This document shows positions 44,538-53,410 of a stretch of DNA of 64,000 nt, piece after piece; position 1 is the first letter of the stretch, and the number at the start of each line of letters is the position of its first letter. The stretch covers positions 1 to 64,000 of the forward strand of contig JBHORC010000006.1 of assembly GCA_042408445.1 (NCBI GenBank), in the 5' to 3' direction. This DNA comes from CF-46 sp042408445. GTDB lineage: Bacteria; Chloroflexota; Limnocylindria; Limnocylindrales; CSP1-4. The notes under the pieces are model-generated. The model did no database searches, was not told where the DNA came from, and was given only the letters and a program-made list of their open reading frames with translations. Both the position numbers and the translations under genes were made by a program.

Positions 44538-45551
44538 CTAGGGGTCGAACCGCCGGGCGACGATCCTCGACTCGTCGTCCACCTGCACCTGCCCGAGCAG
44601 CGTCGCCTGGTCCGGACCGTTTCGAAACAGTCCGATCCACCATCGGCCCTCGATCCGGGCGACGTCCGGATTGATCCACGTCGCGGGATCCGCGGCCTGC
44701 ACCCAGGCAGCGAACTGCGGGTCGCCGAGGGCCGCGTCGATCGCGACCGCCGGGGCGAGCAGCTTCCCGCCGTCCCCGCCGGTGATCGTCGTCGGAGCGG
44801 ACACCTCGACCGCATGGGAGTCGTAGTCCATCGAGTCGACCTCGCCCTCGAAGCCGATCACGGGGAAGGCCGCTCCGACCCTGGCCGGACCCGTGGGAAC
44901 CGGCAATCCCTCGTACGTTCCGTCCCAGCCCGCGCGGAGGGACAGGCTCTCGTGGGGCCGCAGCGTCTCGATCCGGAGGGACGCGGGGCAGGCCGCAGCC
45001 GTCCCCCAACGCGACTCGGCGATGTAGCCGAGTGTCAGCATGCTGCTGCCCGGATCCGGGCCCACCGCTCGGCGCTTGAACACGCCGAGGCGACCCGGCC
45101 AGTCGAGACGGCCCGTGGGGTAGACCTCGTGGAGGTCGATGAAGATCCCGCCCGGGTCGCCGCAGCCGCCGCCCGCCCAGCGGATCCCGCGATCGCCGAT
45201 GTTCTCGATGCGGACGGACGCCCAGGACGGAGCGTCGTTCCGCGGCGGCCCCTCGACCGTCAGCGTCATTCGGATCGTCCCCGTCGTGGAGGTCGCGATC
45301 AGCGGCGACGCGGCGGCCGTTGCCGGGGGCGACGCGGACGGAGCAGTCCCTGGCGGCCCGCTGCACCCGCCGGCGACCAGCGCCAGCGCAACGAGGGCCG
45401 CGAAGGCCCGCAGGTGGCAAGGAGACGGCAGCGCCACGGTCGGATCGACCCCCGAGGAACGTTTGCCTCGGGACGCGACGGCGGCCGCGCTGGTTCCCGC
45501 CACCGGGCCGGCATCGCCCGGTCCGGGCTCGGGACGCCGCGGACCCGTCAC
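44538..45551 (-). CDS. Secreted lipoprotein, paralog of the upstream gene
   Basis: This 337-aa protein of unknown function has a lipobox LVAGGC (Cys about 63 from GTG 45551, or 25 from an in-frame GTG at 45437, which gives a more normal signal peptide). GTG 45551 overlaps the stop of the upstream gene (GTGA). The mature part shares with its neighbour WASVRIENIGDRGIRW-like strands, a DPQFAAWV motif, GRWWIGLF and a C-terminal RRFDP. The fold looks like two beta-domains. The pair arose by tandem duplication. Confidence 0.75.
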   Translation of the reverse strand: MTGPRRPEPGPGDAGPVAGTSAAAVASRGKRSSGVDPTVALPSPCHLRAFAALVALALVAGGCSGPPGTAPSASPPATAAASPLIATSTTGTIRMTLTVEGPPRNDAPSWASVRIENIGDRGIRWAGGGCGDPGGIFIDLHEVYPTGRLDWPGRLGVFKRRAVGPDPGSSMLTLGYIAESRWGTAAACPASLRIETLRPHESLSLRAGWDGTYEGLPVPTGPARVGAAFPVIGFEGEVDSMDYDSHAVEVSAPTTITGGDGGKLLAPAVAIDAALGDPQFAAWVQAADPATWINPDVARIEGRWWIGLFRNGPDQATLLGQVQVDDESRIVARRFDP

Positions 45552-46438
45552 TCCAGCGGGCCGAACCGCCTCCCCACGACGCGACCCTGGGAATCGACGG
45601 TGACTTCGCCGTACACGGTGGTCCGCCGATCGGACCCCGGCCGGGAGAGCCCGATCGCCCAGAGGCCGTCGCGGAAGACGAGGCTCGGATTCCTCGCGTC
45701 GGCGTCCCCGGTCGATTCGACCCAGGCGAAGAACTGCGGATCGGCAACGGCAGCATCGATGGCGAGCCCCGGCGCCAGGGGCGGTGGCTCGGCCCCGGCA
45801 CCAGGCCCCACCACCGTCTGCATCGCCACCGCGATCGGCCGGGTCTCGAGCACGTTGTCCTCGACCGCTCCGGCGACCCCGACGAACGGAAACGATGCGG
45901 TGACGACGGCCGAACCGGGCGGGGCGGCGGGTCCGCCGGCAATCCGGCCGTCCCAGCCGGCGCGGACGACGAGGACGCCGCGGGGTTCGAGCGGTGTCGC
46001 CTGTCCGCCCACCGGGCAGGCGACAGGACCGCCATTCGCTCGCCGGAGCAACGACTCCTCCACGTAGCTCCCGGCGATCGGGTTGTCGAACCCGTCTCCA
46101 CCGAGCGCCTGCGTCTTGAAGCGGCCGATTCGGCCGGCCCACTGGCGTCCGGACGCGAAGGCGCTCCGGAGGTCGATCGTGATCGAGACGGGGAACTGGC
46201 ACGGAGCGGTCCACACCACCGCCCGCGGTCCGAGGTTCTCGACGCGCGCGTCGGCCCAGGTCCGGCTTCCGCTGACCGGCGCGCCCTCGAGCCCCAGCGT
46301 GACCCGGACGAGATCCCGCTCCGACGAGGCGTTGGCTGAGGGCGATCGGGCGGGCGGGATGTCGACGGCCGGTGAGCACGCCGCGCTGAGCGCGGCGACG
46401 GCGGCGAGCGCAACCGCCCGGACGGACGTGATGGTCAC
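45548..46438 (-). CDS. Secreted lipoprotein, paralog of the downstream gene
   Basis: This 296-aa protein has lipobox LSAAC (Cys about 21). It shares with the next gene WADARVENLGPRAVVW, AGWDGRIAGG, DPQFFAWVES, GLWAIGLS and RVVGRRFGP. Mostly predicted beta-strand, with a Cys in the middle of each half. No known family was recognised. GTG 46438 follows a G-rich possible ribosome site. It lies 30 bases after a small membrane protein gene, so the three probably form one operon. Confidence 0.78.
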   Translation of the reverse strand: MTITSVRAVALAAVAALSAACSPAVDIPPARSPSANASSERDLVRVTLGLEGAPVSGSRTWADARVENLGPRAVVWTAPCQFPVSITIDLRSAFASGRQWAGRIGRFKTQALGGDGFDNPIAGSYVEESLLRRANGGPVACPVGGQATPLEPRGVLVVRAGWDGRIAGGPAAPPGSAVVTASFPFVGVAGAVEDNVLETRPIAVAMQTVVGPGAGAEPPPLAPGLAIDAAVADPQFFAWVESTGDADARNPSLVFRDGLWAIGLSRPGSDRRTTVYGEVTVDSQGRVVGRRFGPLE

Positions 46439-46468
46439 CGGCGATCCCCCTCGGGTTCGCCGGTCAGG

Positions 46469-46789
46469 CTACTCCCCGATGACGGACCAGAGGAACCCCA
46501 TCATGATGAAGAAGCCGACGAACAGGGCGATCAACCCCAGGCCGCCGTATGGCGAGTTCGCGCCCTCGTGGGGCACCAGCTGCAGGCCGATCCCGAACAC
46601 GACCGCCCAGGCGAGGAACAGGCCACCGAAGATGAACTTTGTCGTCGGCCGGGCCATCAGGCGACCGAGCCCGGACGGGCCCTCGGCAGACATCGCCGAG
46701 CGGAGCAGGATCAGCAGCATGACGATGCTGATGCCGGCTGCGACGCCGAATTCGACCGGGCGCGAGAAGAAGATCGTGAAGAGCTGCAC
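46469..46789 (-). CDS. Small three-helix membrane protein
   Basis: This 106-aa protein has hydrophobic helices at about 13-30, 51-72 and 83-103, and a short basic loop (GRLMARPTTKF). Family unknown. GTG 46789 has GAGGG five bases upstream; a -10-like TAGCAT lies at 46852-46847. It is first in the run leading to the two paralogous lipoproteins and divergent from the MMPL fusion. Confidence 0.7.
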   Translation of the reverse strand: MQLFTIFFSRPVEFGVAAGISIVMLLILLRSAMSAEGPSGLGRLMARPTTKFIFGGLFLAWAVVFGIGLQLVPHEGANSPYGGLGLIALFVGFFIMMGFLWSVIGE

Positions 46790-46846
46790 CGGGCCCTCGC
46801 TCCTGCCTGGCGGACGCGAAATCGCTCGTTGACGATGCGCACGCGG

Positions 46847-46852
46847 ATGCTA
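46847..46852 (-). promoter_or_regulatory. -10-like hexamer of the lipoprotein operon
   Basis: TAGCAT on the minus strand, about 57 bases before GTG 46789. Here a leader with a ribosome site is present, unlike the leaderless cases. Confidence 0.35.
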
Positions 46853-47004
46853 GCAGAGGGGCCGCCGCGCGGCGCTCCCGCCGGGTCTGAGCGACGGGTC
46901 ACAGGGCGTGGGCGCGACCGGCCGCGTGGCTCGCGAACAGGTCGCGCGGGCGCCCGGGACAGACGTCCGCCCGCGCCCCGAGAGGCCCGCCGCCGCGCTC
47001 CCGA

Positions 47005-47010
47005 TAGCAT
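47005..47010 (+). promoter_or_regulatory. -10-like hexamer before MMPL fusion
   Basis: TAGCAT ends nine bases before the ATG at 47020. No ribosome site is visible. Confidence 0.5.
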
Positions 47011-47019
47011 GACCTCGTC

Positions 47020-50000
47020 ATGTCCCCTGCCCCGATCCCCGCGGACGGTGCCGTGCCGGCACGCGACCCGTTCGCCCGGCTCGGCCGCCTCGTCGTTCGG
47101 CGACGCTGGTGGGTCGTCGCGATCTGGGGCCTCGTCCTCCTTGCCGCGTTGCCGCTCGCGCCGCGGGTCGTCGGCTCGCTGCGGGCGGGCGGGTTCATCC
47201 TGGAGGACCTCGAGTCCGCTCGAGCCAAGGCGCTCCTCCAGCAGGAGCTGAACACGCCGCCGTCGGCCGTCGTCGTCGTCCTCCACAGCGACACGCTGAC
47301 GGCCGGCACGCCGGCCTTCGAAGGGCCGGCGGCCGCGGCGATCGCGGACGTCCCGAACGCACCGGACGTGGTCCGCATCCTGCCCCACACGCTCAGCCCG
47401 CGGCAGGTCTCCGCCGACGGTCACACCGCGTACGACATCGTCTTCCTGTCGATCGCACCGGACGATTCGCCGGCCGCCCTGCCGGGGATCCGCGAGCGCC
47501 TCGTCACGCCAACGGACCTGGACGTCGAGCTGGCCGGTGGGCCGGCGTTCTACGGCGACGTCCAGAGCGTCTCTGAGTCCGACCTGCGGCGGAGCGAGGT
47601 GGTCTCGCTGCCGCTCGCGGCGATCGCCCTGCTGATCGTGTTCGGGTCCGCGGTCGCGGCGGCCGTGCCGTTGATCGTGGGTGGGGCGGCGGTCCTCGTC
47701 GCGCTGGCGGCGATCTTCGTCGTCGCGACCCTGACCCCGATGAGCATCTTTGTCCTCAACCTCGCGACGCTGCTCGGGCTCGGTCTCGGCGTCGACTACT
47801 CGCTCCTGCTGACGAGCCGGTTCCGCGAGGAGATGGCGCGACGGTCGAGCGAGCCCAGAGGCGAACGCGTCGCGGGCGCGGTCGAAGCGACCGTCGCCAC
47901 CGCCGGCCGCGCGGTCTTCTTCTCCGGGCTCACGGTGCTCCTGGGCCTTGCCGGACTCGTCCTCTTCGAGTTCATGATCCTGCGCTCGGTCGGGATCGCC
48001 GGCGCGATCGTCGTCCTGCTGGCCGCGTCGTCCGCGCTCACGTTGCTGCCGGCGATCCTGGCGATCGTCGGGCCGCGGATCGACGCGCTCGCGATCCGCC
48101 GCGTCGTCCCGAGCGACGACCCGAACGGGCCCTGGGCGCGTCTTGCGAGAAGCGTCATGCGCCGGCCGATCGCGGTCCTCGTGCCGACGCTCGCGGTCCT
48201 CGTCATCCTCGGCTCGCCGTTCCTCCATGTCCGGTTCAACGCGCCGGACTCGACGATCCTGCCCGCGAGCGTCCCGTCCCGGGCCGCCTTCGACCGTCTC
48301 GCGGGCGCGTTCGGCGAGGGCGACTTCGCGCCGATCGTCCTCGCGATCCGGACCACCGGCCCCGCCACGACGCCCGCCAACGTCTCGGCCCTGTACGACT
48401 ACTCGCGCCGACTGGCGGCGGACGCCCGCGTCCGGCGGATCGACTCGCTCGTCGACGTCGACCCGCGCCTCCGGAAGGAGCAGTACGCGCTGCTCTACGC
48501 GGACCCGAACGGGCCGCGCGACCGGTTCGTCGCCACGGCCCTCGCCGCGACGACCAGGGGCGATCTCACCTCGTTCACGATCACGACCCCGTACGGCCCG
48601 AACCGGGACGAGGGCCGAGCGCTCGTCCGCGACCTGCGGAGCGGCAGCGGGCCGCTCGCGCCGCCGGCCGGGATGACGGTCCTCGTCGGTGGCGGAGCGG
48701 CGGACGTGGCGGACGTCGTCGACCGCGTCGCGGCCGACTTTCCCCGGACCGGGCTGTTCACCGTCGTCGCGACGTATCTCGTCCTGTTCCTGCTCCTTCG
48801 GTCCGTCGTCCTGCCGGCGAAGGCGCTCGTCATGAACACGCTCTCGATCGTCGCCTCGTTCGGTGCCCTCGTCTGGATCTTCCAGGACGGCAACCTGTCG
48901 GCGCTGCTCGGCTTCCAGCCGCTCGGCTTCGTCGAGACCACTCAGCCGGTGATCCTGTTCTGCGTCCTGTTCGGGCTGTCGATGGACTACGAGGTCTTCC
49001 TCCTCTCCCGGATGAAGGAGGTCTGGGATCGGACCGGTGACAACCAGGAGGCGGTCGCCCGGGGACTGGAGCGGAGCGGCCGGATCGTGACGTCCGCCGC
49101 GCTGATCGTCGTCGTCGTCGCGGGCTCGTTCGCGTTCGCCGACATCGTCCTGATCAAGGCGCTCGGGATCGGGATGGCGATCGCGGTCGCGCTCGATGCC
49201 ACGGTCGTCCGGGCATTGCTCGTCCCCGCGACGATGCGGCTCCTCGGCCATTGGAACTGGTGGCTGCCGGCCGGGCTGCGGCGCGTGCCGCGGATCGAGA
49301 CCGCGGGGATCGCGGGTCTCCTCGCGCTCGCGCTCGTCGCGCTGCCGCTCCTCGCCGGCTGCACCGCCGGCGCCGGCCCCGTTCTCGCCAACCCGCCGGC
49401 GCCGCACCCGTTGCCGCCGGCGACGACTCCGGCGCCATCGATCGCCGCGGATCCCCAGCCGGTTGTCCTGCCCGCCGACGACGCGCCGCATCACCGGCTT
49501 ACCGAGTGGTGGTACGACACGGGCCACCTCCGGACCGCCGACGGCCGACGGTTCGGCTTCGAGTTCGTCATCTTCCGGGCGGAGCGCGGCGGCTTCCCCG
49601 TGACGTGGGCGTCACACCTGGCGCTGACCGACGAGACGGGCCAGACCTTCCGCTTCGCCCAGCGAACCGAGATCGGGCCGCAGGTCGACCGGTCCCCGCC
49701 GGGCGGCTTCGACCTGTCGATCGCGCCCGGGGCGGCCGATTTCGCGGGAGCCTCGCTCGCGGTGGCCCCGACGCCATGGACGATGCAGGGCGGCGGCGGA
49801 CACGACCATCTCGCGGCGGTCGGTGTCGCCGATCCGGCGAGTCCCGGGCACGGCGCCCTGGGGCTGGACCTGACGCTCGCGGCGACGAAGCCGCCCGCAT
49901 TGCACAACACGATCGGCTGGATCGACTTCGCCGCGGGCGGGTCGTCGTACTACTACTCGCGAACGGCGCTCGCGGCGAACGGGACGGTCACGATCGACGG

Positions 50001-50535
50001 CCAGTCGGTCGCAGTGACCGGCGAGGCGTGGTTCGACCACCAGTGGGGCGACTTCATCACCGTCGGTGGCGGCGGCTGGGACTGGTTCGCCGTGAACCTG
50101 GACGACGGGACGGACCTGACCCTGTCGCTCGTCCGGAATGCCGACGGGTCGTACCCGCTCGTGTACGGGACGCTCGTCCGGCGCGATGGCACGACCGAGC
50201 ATCTGCCGCGCGACCGGTTCAAGGTCGAGGCGACGGGGACGTGGACGAGCCCGGCGACCGGTGCCGCCTACCCCGCGGGCTGGCGGATCACGATCCCGAC
50301 GGAGCAGCTCGCCATCGACCTGACACCGGCGGTTGCCGACCAGGAGCTCGACACGCGGGCGACGACGGGCGTCGTCTACTGGGAGGGGTCGCAGCGGGTC
50401 CAGGCGACGCGGGCCGGCCACGCGCTCGGCGGCGAGGCGTACGTGGAGCTGACGGGCTACGCCTCGACGCTCCCGAACGGGGCTGGCAGCGGCGGCGGAC
50501 CGGCCGGTTCAGTAGTCCCGGCGACGCTCCCGTAG
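47020..50535 (+). CDS. MMPL/RND transporter fused to a CrtC/AttH lipocalin-like domain
   Basis: The protein has 1171 aa. Residues about 1-755 form an MMPL transporter with two six-helix halves and porter loops; each half carries the MMPL signature (GLGVDYSLLLTSRF and GLSMDYEVFLLSRM). A further hydrophobic stretch (about 760-780) ends in LLAGC with Cys781, exactly like a lipoprotein signal. A Pro-rich linker (about 785-810) leads to a CrtC/AttH lipocalin-like domain (about 815-1150; TEWWYDTGHL, EAWFDHQWGDF). The frame is continuous. RND pumps of this type export lipids, and AttH/CrtC domains handle hydrophobic molecules, so joint lipid transfer is plausible. ATG 47020 follows TAGCAT. Confidence 0.88.
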   Translation: MSPAPIPADGAVPARDPFARLGRLVVRRRWWVVAIWGLVLLAALPLAPRVVGSLRAGGFILEDLESARAKALLQQELNTPPSAVVVVLHSDTLTAGTPAFEGPAAAAIADVPNAPDVVRILPHTLSPRQVSADGHTAYDIVFLSIAPDDSPAALPGIRERLVTPTDLDVELAGGPAFYGDVQSVSESDLRRSEVVSLPLAAIALLIVFGSAVAAAVPLIVGGAAVLVALAAIFVVATLTPMSIFVLNLATLLGLGLGVDYSLLLTSRFREEMARRSSEPRGERVAGAVEATVATAGRAVFFSGLTVLLGLAGLVLFEFMILRSVGIAGAIVVLLAASSALTLLPAILAIVGPRIDALAIRRVVPSDDPNGPWARLARSVMRRPIAVLVPTLAVLVILGSPFLHVRFNAPDSTILPASVPSRAAFDRLAGAFGEGDFAPIVLAIRTTGPATTPANVSALYDYSRRLAADARVRRIDSLVDVDPRLRKEQYALLYADPNGPRDRFVATALAATTRGDLTSFTITTPYGPNRDEGRALVRDLRSGSGPLAPPAGMTVLVGGGAADVADVVDRVAADFPRTGLFTVVATYLVLFLLLRSVVLPAKALVMNTLSIVASFGALVWIFQDGNLSALLGFQPLGFVETTQPVILFCVLFGLSMDYEVFLLSRMKEVWDRTGDNQEAVARGLERSGRIVTSAALIVVVVAGSFAFADIVLIKALGIGMAIAVALDATVVRALLVPATMRLLGHWNWWLPAGLRRVPRIETAGIAGLLALALVALPLLAGCTAGAGPVLANPPAPHPLPPATTPAPSIAADPQPVVLPADDAPHHRLTEWWYDTGHLRTADGRRFGFEFVIFRAERGGFPVTWASHLALTDETGQTFRFAQRTEIGPQVDRSPPGGFDLSIAPGAADFAGASLAVAPTPWTMQGGGGHDHLAAVGVADPASPGHGALGLDLTLAATKPPALHNTIGWIDFAAGGSSYYYSRTALAANGTVTIDGQSVAVTGEAWFDHQWGDFITVGGGGWDWFAVNLDDGTDLTLSLVRNADGSYPLVYGTLVRRDGTTEHLPRDRFKVEATGTWTSPATGAAYPAGWRITIPTEQLAIDLTPAVADQELDTRATTGVVYWEGSQRVQATRAGHALGGEAYVELTGYASTLPNGAGSGGGPAGSVVPATLP

Positions 50536-50554
50536 CCGCGTCCCGCGACGCTCC

Positions 50555-50585
50555 CGGGGCCGGCGTCGCCAAGGTCCCGGCCCCG
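50555..50585. terminator. Hairpin between convergent genes
   Basis: CGGGGCCGG (50555-50563) pairs with CCGGCCCCG (50577-50585) around a 13-base loop between the convergent MMPL fusion and zinc-ribbon genes. There is no U-tract. Confidence 0.35.
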
Positions 50586-50600
50586 CCTCGCGGCGGTCGG

Positions 50601-51416
50601 TCAGGGGGTGACGGATGCCGGGACGGTGATCCCCCGAGCCGCGGCGACGGCGCGGATCTCGGCGTCGACGGCGACGAGTCCGGCGAGCGTGGTGACCATC
50701 GCCCGTGCAGCGTCCCGGTAGGCCGTCTGGTTTCGCACGGATGCGACGAGGGCGTGGGCGGCGGAGTCGTGCACGGCCCCGTACACGTCGGTCAGCTTCG
50801 CCCCGATCGTGGATGACCCGGGCCAGTCCGAGACGATCCCCGCGAGCTCGGTCGCGTAGACGGATTCGGCGGAGATCGTGCGGAGGGTCTGCGCGACCTC
50901 GGCCGCATCGAAGGGCTTTCGGGCGAGGGCCGTCGCCAGCGCCCGTGACGATGCCGCCAGGCGGCTGTTCACGGTCACGGCCTGGACGATCGCCGTCCGG
51001 CTGATCAACGGCACTTCGGTGGCGACGGGAAGCGGCGTCGGGGTCGCACCGACGGCGATTGCCGACGCACCAGGCGCTCCCGACGCACCGGGATTGCCAT
51101 CTGCGTGCGGGCCTCCCGGCGATCCGAGCACGCTGATCCCGAGGGCGCCGCCACCGACGACGCCGATCGCGAGGCCGGCCGCCAGGCCGACGATCGCGAA
51201 CATCGACGCCTTCGTCAGCGGGACACCGTTCACGAGGCGGGTGCGGCAGGCGGGGCAGCGGTGCGTACCCATCGCGAGCGGGCGCGCACACACCGGGCAG
51301 TCGAAGACGGTCTGATTGATCTCGCCGATCGCGAGTGAGGTCGCGGAGTGGCCGGGCGAGCGCGGGTCGGACCCGGGCGCTCGGCGGCGTACCCGCCGGA
51401 GACCGTTCACGGCCAT
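50601..51416 (-). CDS. Zinc-ribbon membrane-anchored protein
   Basis: The protein has 271 aa. A four-Cys zinc ribbon lies near residues 40-60 (CPVCARP then CPACRTR), then one membrane helix (about 72-97), a Pro/Gly/Ala linker and a helical extracellular domain (about 125-265) rich in Ala and Thr. GGAG lies shortly before ATG 51416. Similar architectures occur in proteins that pair a cytoplasmic zinc ribbon with an external sensor or scaffold; function is unknown. Confidence 0.75.
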   Translation of the reverse strand: MAVNGLRRVRRRAPGSDPRSPGHSATSLAIGEINQTVFDCPVCARPLAMGTHRCPACRTRLVNGVPLTKASMFAIVGLAAGLAIGVVGGGALGISVLGSPGGPHADGNPGASGAPGASAIAVGATPTPLPVATEVPLISRTAIVQAVTVNSRLAASSRALATALARKPFDAAEVAQTLRTISAESVYATELAGIVSDWPGSSTIGAKLTDVYGAVHDSAAHALVASVRNQTAYRDAARAMVTTLAGLVAVDAEIRAVAAARGITVPASVTP

Positions 51417-51619
51417 CCTGCTCCATCTCCAGATCGATGCGGCCCGCGGTGCTGCGGTGCAGTGGAGAGCAGTGTCGGCCACGGGGCGGGCGCCGTGGGC
51501 CGATCCGAAGGTCCGCTCCGGCCCGGTACGTTCGCCTGTCGTTGAAACCTCCGGCGCTGGCCGCGCCTCAGGGAGGTGAGGGACCCCGCGCCGATCCCCG
51601 GAGACCCAAAGGAGCCGCG

Positions 51620-52444
51620 ATGACCGCCGACGAATCGAGACCATCCGACCCGGTCGCGCCGTTCGTGCAGACGGACCCTGCCATCGGGCTGGGAGCGGCT
51701 GCCCGGGCTCCGTTTGGGACGCGGATCGGCGAGGCGCTTCGGCGACGCCTCGGACGCGAGGGCGGACCACCCGGCAGGCTCGGCGGCCGGGCGATGATCG
51801 TCCTCGTCGCGGTGCTCGGGATCGTCGCGATCGCGGTCACCGATCAGGTCGTCCCCGCCGCGTCCGCGCATCAGGCCCAGCTCCGGATCTGGCTCGCGTC
51901 GCGGGCGGCCGGGCTCGTGACGCTGGTGCTGCTCGCGTTCCAGGTCGTGACCGGGCTGCTGCTCAGCCACCCGACGAACAAGACGCTGTGGCGGCTGTCG
52001 AGAGCCGTCTTCCCGTGGCATGACGTGGTCTGGCTCTTCGTCCTCGCCTTCGTCGGGGCGCACGTGGTCGCAATCGTCCTCGATCCGTATGCCGGCGTGG
52101 GACTGGCGGGCGTCTTCGTCCCGGGTCTGTCGTCATACCGGACCGCGCCGGTGGCGCTCGGAGCGATCGCGCTGGACGCGCTGCTCGTGACCGGCCTGAC
52201 GGCCCGCTGGACGAAGCTCCTGCCGCCCGGGGTGTGGCTCGTCGTCCACCGGGCGGGGATCGGGATCTTCGCCTTCGGCTGGATGCACGCCCTGCTCGCC
52301 GGCACCGACTCGGTTCCGTTGACATTCCTGTACCTCGGCCTCGGCGGCGCGGTCCTCGCGGCGGCCGCGCACCGCTACTGGGCCGGTGACGAAGCGACCG
52401 CAGGACCCACGACCGACCGCGCGATTCCAGAGGTGACCCGATGA
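51620..52444 (+). CDS. Ferric-reductase-like transmembrane protein
   Basis: This 274-aa protein has six or seven helices. Paired histidines in suitable helices (SHPTNKTLW, FPWHDVVW, GAHVVAIV, VVHRAGIG, GWMHALLAG) suit binding of two haems, as in the FRD/YedZ family. No cytoplasmic flavin or NAD domain is attached, so electrons must come from another protein. AAGGAG before ATG 51620 fixes the start. The stop overlaps the next start (ATGA). Confidence 0.82.
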   Translation: MTADESRPSDPVAPFVQTDPAIGLGAAARAPFGTRIGEALRRRLGREGGPPGRLGGRAMIVLVAVLGIVAIAVTDQVVPAASAHQAQLRIWLASRAAGLVTLVLLAFQVVTGLLLSHPTNKTLWRLSRAVFPWHDVVWLFVLAFVGAHVVAIVLDPYAGVGLAGVFVPGLSSYRTAPVALGAIALDALLVTGLTARWTKLLPPGVWLVVHRAGIGIFAFGWMHALLAGTDSVPLTFLYLGLGGAVLAAAAHRYWAGDEATAGPTTDRAIPEVTR

Positions 52445-52908
52445 ACAGGCGACGGATCCGGAGAGTGTTCGTGCTCGTTGGCGTGGTTGCAAGCCTCGCG
52501 ATGGGTGCAGTGACCGTCCGCGGTGCGGCGGCGTGGACCGCCGGGAGTGCTCCACTCGCGGTGCCGCCGACATCGGCTGATGCGGTTGCGGCCCGGCTCG
52601 CCGATGAGGAGGCCCGCTCCAGCGACCTCCAGCGTCAGCTCGACGCCCTGCGCGGCGACAGCGCCCAGCTCGTCGCGGCGCTGGACGCCGCCCAGGCGCA
52701 GATCGCGTCGGATGGGGATGCCGCGGCCGGCCTTCGCGCCCGCCTCGCCGCAGCGCAGAAGCGACTCGCCACCCTGGAGGCGTCGATCGCCCGCGCCCGT
52801 GCCAACGCCCTCGCCGCGGCACGCCAGGGATCGTCGGGTGGATCGAGCGGGGGTAGCGCCGCTGGCCACGGAGCGACGGATGACGGGGAGGACGAGACCG
52901 ATGGCTGA
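52441..52908 (+). CDS. Exported coiled-coil protein
   Basis: This 155-aa protein has an N-terminal hydrophobic helix (about 8-30) acting as signal or anchor, then a continuous coiled coil (about 48-125; repeated Leu, Ala and Gln heptads) and a Gly/Ser then acidic tail. It overlaps the ferric-reductase-like gene by four bases and the next gene by eight, so the three are likely made as a complex. Function unknown. Confidence 0.72.
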   Translation: MNRRRIRRVFVLVGVVASLAMGAVTVRGAAAWTAGSAPLAVPPTSADAVAARLADEEARSSDLQRQLDALRGDSAQLVAALDAAQAQIASDGDAAAGLRARLAAAQKRLATLEASIARARANALAAARQGSSGGSSGGSAAGHGATDDGEDETDG

Positions 52909-53362
52909 CCGACGTTCGCGCCCCACCGCGACCGGGCTCGTCGCGCCGCGGGTCCCCCACCAGGTGCTGGCGCTCGTCGGCGTCACGACCGCCGGCTTCG
53001 CCGCGGCCCTCGCGGGGGTGTCGGGACTTCAGGCTGCCGACGAGGCGCGTCAGGCCGCGATCCATGAGCCGGTCCTCGCACGACTCGACGACATCGCCGC
53101 CGCCCGCGAGGCGCTCGCCGGCCGGATCCGCGCGATCGATGCGGGCCAGAGCTCGATCGCGACGACGTACGACGGCGTGGCCAACGGCCTGCCGACGCTC
53201 GACGCGACGCTCGGCCAGCTCTCGATCGCGGTCAAGGCGGTCGATGGCGCAGCCCGCGCGATGCCTCGGTCCGTCGCGCTGCCGCCCGTCGTCAGGTCGA
53301 CGCGGCCGAGCACGACGTCGGGCAGGACGCACGCGACGACTGGCGGGTCGGCCGTTCCCTGA
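52901..53362 (+). CDS. Membrane-anchored helical protein
   Basis: The protein has 153 aa. One membrane helix (about 22-42), then a helical region (DEARQAAIHEPVLARLDDIAAAREALAGRI) and a Ser/Thr/Pro-rich end. ATG 52901 overlaps the upstream gene by eight bases. The pairing with a coiled-coil protein and a haem membrane protein suggests a three-part assembly at the membrane. Function unknown. Confidence 0.68.
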   Translation: MADRRSRPTATGLVAPRVPHQVLALVGVTTAGFAAALAGVSGLQAADEARQAAIHEPVLARLDDIAAAREALAGRIRAIDAGQSSIATTYDGVANGLPTLDATLGQLSIAVKAVDGAARAMPRSVALPPVVRSTRPSTTSGRTHATTGGSAVP

Positions 53363-53410
53363 TCCGGGGGGAGGGCCGACAGGGCGCGGGACGCGCGGTC
53401 CGCCCGGCGA

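Noticed and set aside
46711..49527. 938-codon open frame on the minus strand across the MMPL gene
   Set aside because: It is the antisense shadow of the MMPL fusion: extreme Arg/Asp/Gly composition and no domain, while the plus strand has clear transporter motifs.
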